From the NCBI GenBank assembly GCA_937927885.1, contig CALEZJ010000461.1, positions 1 through 6,319 of the forward strand: DNA of 6,319 nt, given 5' to 3'. The notes under the pieces are model-generated. The model worked only from the letters and a program-made list of their open reading frames with translations. It did not search any database and was not told where the DNA came from. Positions 5,297 through 6,319 of the stretch are shown here, in pieces. Both the position numbers and the translations under genes were made by a program. This stretch comes from an uncultured Paracoccaceae bacterium. Lineage in GTDB: Bacteria; Pseudomonadota; Alphaproteobacteria; Rhodobacterales; Rhodobacteraceae. Position 1 is the first letter of the stretch; each line of letters opens with the position of its first letter.

Positions 5297-6144
5297 GCTT
5301 TCCCGGCCAGCTTGCCCGTCAGGCGGGCCGCGTCGCGGCGCGGCTGGATGCGGCCTTGGCGCAATTGCCCGAAAGCCGGGTGCGCGCGGCGATGGCGCAT
5401 GCGCTGGTCGGCGGCAAGGGGCTGCGCGGCTTTCTGGTGCTGGAAAGCTGCGCCCTGCACGACGTATCCGAAGCCGTGGCGCTGAACGCCGCCGCCGCCA
5501 TCGAGGCGATGCACGCCTATTCGCTGGTGCACGATGATCTGCCCGCGATGGATGACGACGATCTGCGGCGCGGGCGGCCCACGGTGCACATTGCCTTCGA
5601 CGAGGCGACGGCCATTCTGGCCGGCGACGCCTTGCAGGCGCTGGCCTTTGATCTGGCGGCGCAGACCAGCCATGCCGGGCTGGTGCGGGGACTTGCCCGG
5701 GCGGCGGGGGCCGAAGGCATGGTGCTGGGCCAGGCGCTGGACATCGCCGCCGAGACGGCCGCGCAGCCCTTGACGCTGGACCAGATCATCCACCTGCAAC
5801 AGGGCAAGACCGGCGCCTTGTTCGGCTGGTCCTGCACCGCCGGGCCGGTGCTGGCCGGGACCGATCCGGTGCCGATGGCCGCCTATGCGCAGGCGCTGGG
5901 TCTGGCCTTTCAGATCGCCGATGACATTCTGGACACCGAAGGCGACGCCGCCACTGCGGGCAAGCGGCTGAACAAGGACGCGGCGGCCGGCAAGGCGACC
6001 TTCGTGTCGCTTCTGGGGCTGGAACCGGCGCGCCAGCGCGCGGCGGATCTGATCGACGCGGCCTGCGACGCGCTGGCCCCCTACGGCGCGCGGGCCGAAT
6101 CCTTGCGCGAGGCGGCCCGGTTCGTTATCAGCCGCGACAAATAG
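5293..6144 (+). CDS. ispA: Farnesyl diphosphate synthase (geranyltranstransferase)
   Basis: The 283-aa cytoplasmic prenyltransferase condenses isopentenyl diphosphate with dimethylallyl and then geranyl diphosphate to give C15 farnesyl diphosphate, feeding quinone, bactoprenol and possibly carotenoid synthesis. The first aspartate-rich motif is DDLPAMD (81-87) within [19 protein letters not shown], and the second is DDILD (210-214) in FQIADDILD. The residues before the first motif (HAYSLVH) match E. coli IspA, supporting a C15 product. A lysine in GKTGALF (172) and [10 protein letters not shown] (227-236) are also conserved family features. The IPP-binding loop reads GGKGLRGF (40-47): Lys42 and Arg45 are kept, but the usual Arg after the Lys and the usual Pro or Ala after the second Arg are both Gly. 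Overlaps xseB by ATGA; dxs follows 11 bp later. Confidence 0.94.
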   Translation: MSFPGQLARQAGRVAARLDAALAQLPESRVRAAMAHALVGGKGLRGFLVLESCALHDVSEAVALNAAAAIEAMHAYSLVHDDLPAMDDDDLRRGRPTVHIAFDEATAILAGDALQALAFDLAAQTSHAGLVRGLARAAGAEGMVLGQALDIAAETAAQPLTLDQIIHLQQGKTGALFGWSCTAGPVLAGTDPVPMAAYAQALGLAFQIADDILDTEGDAATAGKRLNKDAAAGKATFVSLLGLEPARQRAADLIDAACDALAPYGARAESLREAARFVISRDK

Positions 6145-6155
6145 TCGGAGGTTTC

Positions 6156-6319
6156 ATGAGTGACCGTCCCGCCACGCCGCTGCTGGACCGCGTGCAAGGC
6201 CCCGCTGATCTGAAGCGCCTGAGCGATCCGCAGTTGAAGCAGGTCGCTGATGAGCTGCGCGCCGAGACGATCAGTGCGGTTTCCGAAACCGGCGGCCATC
6301 TGGGCGCCGGTCTTGGCGT
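6156..6319 (+). CDS. dxs: 1-deoxy-D-xylulose-5-phosphate synthase, N-terminal part (cut by window edge)
   Basis: Only the first 54 codons of a protein expected to be about 640 aa are present. The product begins [20 protein letters not shown] and contains [14 protein letters not shown] and [12 protein letters not shown] segments. This is the standard opening of DXS, in which the His of TGGH (His48 here, equivalent to His49 in E. coli) lies in the thiamine diphosphate site. DXS makes deoxyxylulose phosphate from pyruvate and glyceraldehyde 3-phosphate, the entry step of the MEP isoprenoid pathway. The ATG at 6156 has a strong GGAGG (6147-6151) only 4 bases upstream. It is the last visible gene of the unit with ispA, so entry and C15 steps of the pathway are co-expressed. 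Confidence 0.93.
   Translation, partial: MSDRPATPLLDRVQGPADLKRLSDPQLKQVADELRAETISAVSETGGHLGAGLG

Noticed and set aside
1..6319. Mobile element, CRISPR array, tRNA or phage genes
   Set aside because: No transposase or integrase, no regularly spaced repeats, and no tRNA-like cloverleaf or CCA end was seen; nearly all DNA is accounted for by housekeeping-type genes.

Overview
The window is chromosomal DNA from an alphaproteobacterium, most likely the order Rhodobacterales (Rhodobacter, Paracoccus and relatives). This rests on three things: high GC with C/G-ending codons, a glutathione-dependent formaldehyde dehydrogenase of the FlhA/AdhI type, and the gene order histone-deacetylase-like gene, xseB, ispA, dxs, which is typical of that group. 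I cannot name a genus. The window holds eight genes, two of them cut by the edges. No tRNA, rRNA, CRISPR array, transposase, prophage or attachment site is visible.

Layout. The left part (1-3971) is read leftwards (minus strand). In transcription order it contains adhI (S-(hydroxymethyl)glutathione dehydrogenase, 3971 to 2862); a 179-bp gap with a GC-rich hairpin repeat; an MltB-type lytic transglycosylase with a peptidoglycan-binding tail (2682 to 1504); sbtA (sodium-dependent bicarbonate transporter family, 1497 to 517); sbtB (its PII-like partner, 513 to 202); a 96-bp gap with a hairpin and a possible promoter; and the start of a DUF2853-like gene (105, running off the left edge). The right part (4128-6319) is read rightwards: a histone-deacetylase superfamily hydrolase, xseB (exonuclease VII small subunit), ispA (farnesyl diphosphate synthase) and the first 54 codons of dxs. 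The first three of these overlap by 4-bp ATGA junctions, and dxs follows after 11 bp with its own strong ribosome-binding site. The two halves diverge from a 156-bp region (3972-4127) that is rich in inverted repeats and carries plausible promoters for both directions.

How the genes work together. dxs and ispA supply the methylerythritol phosphate pathway and the C15 prenyl diphosphate needed for quinones, bactoprenol and, where present, carotenoids. xseB and the deacetylase-like gene ride in the same unit without an obvious biochemical link. adhI detoxifies or oxidises formaldehyde trapped on glutathione. sbtA and sbtB form a transporter/regulator pair known from cyanobacterial carbon concentration. 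Here they sit directly behind a cell-wall lytic enzyme, so close that co-transcription is likely.

Novelty. I see no wholly new multi-gene system. The best leads are the non-cyanobacterial SbtA-SbtB pair, whose regulator lacks both the GlnB tyrosine and the cyanobacterial C-terminal Cys motif; the perfect palindrome filling the -35/-10 spacer of the putative adhI promoter; a predicted leaderless start for the deacetylase gene; a dispersed intergenic repeat present twice in opposite orientation; and an altered substrate-binding loop in IspA.
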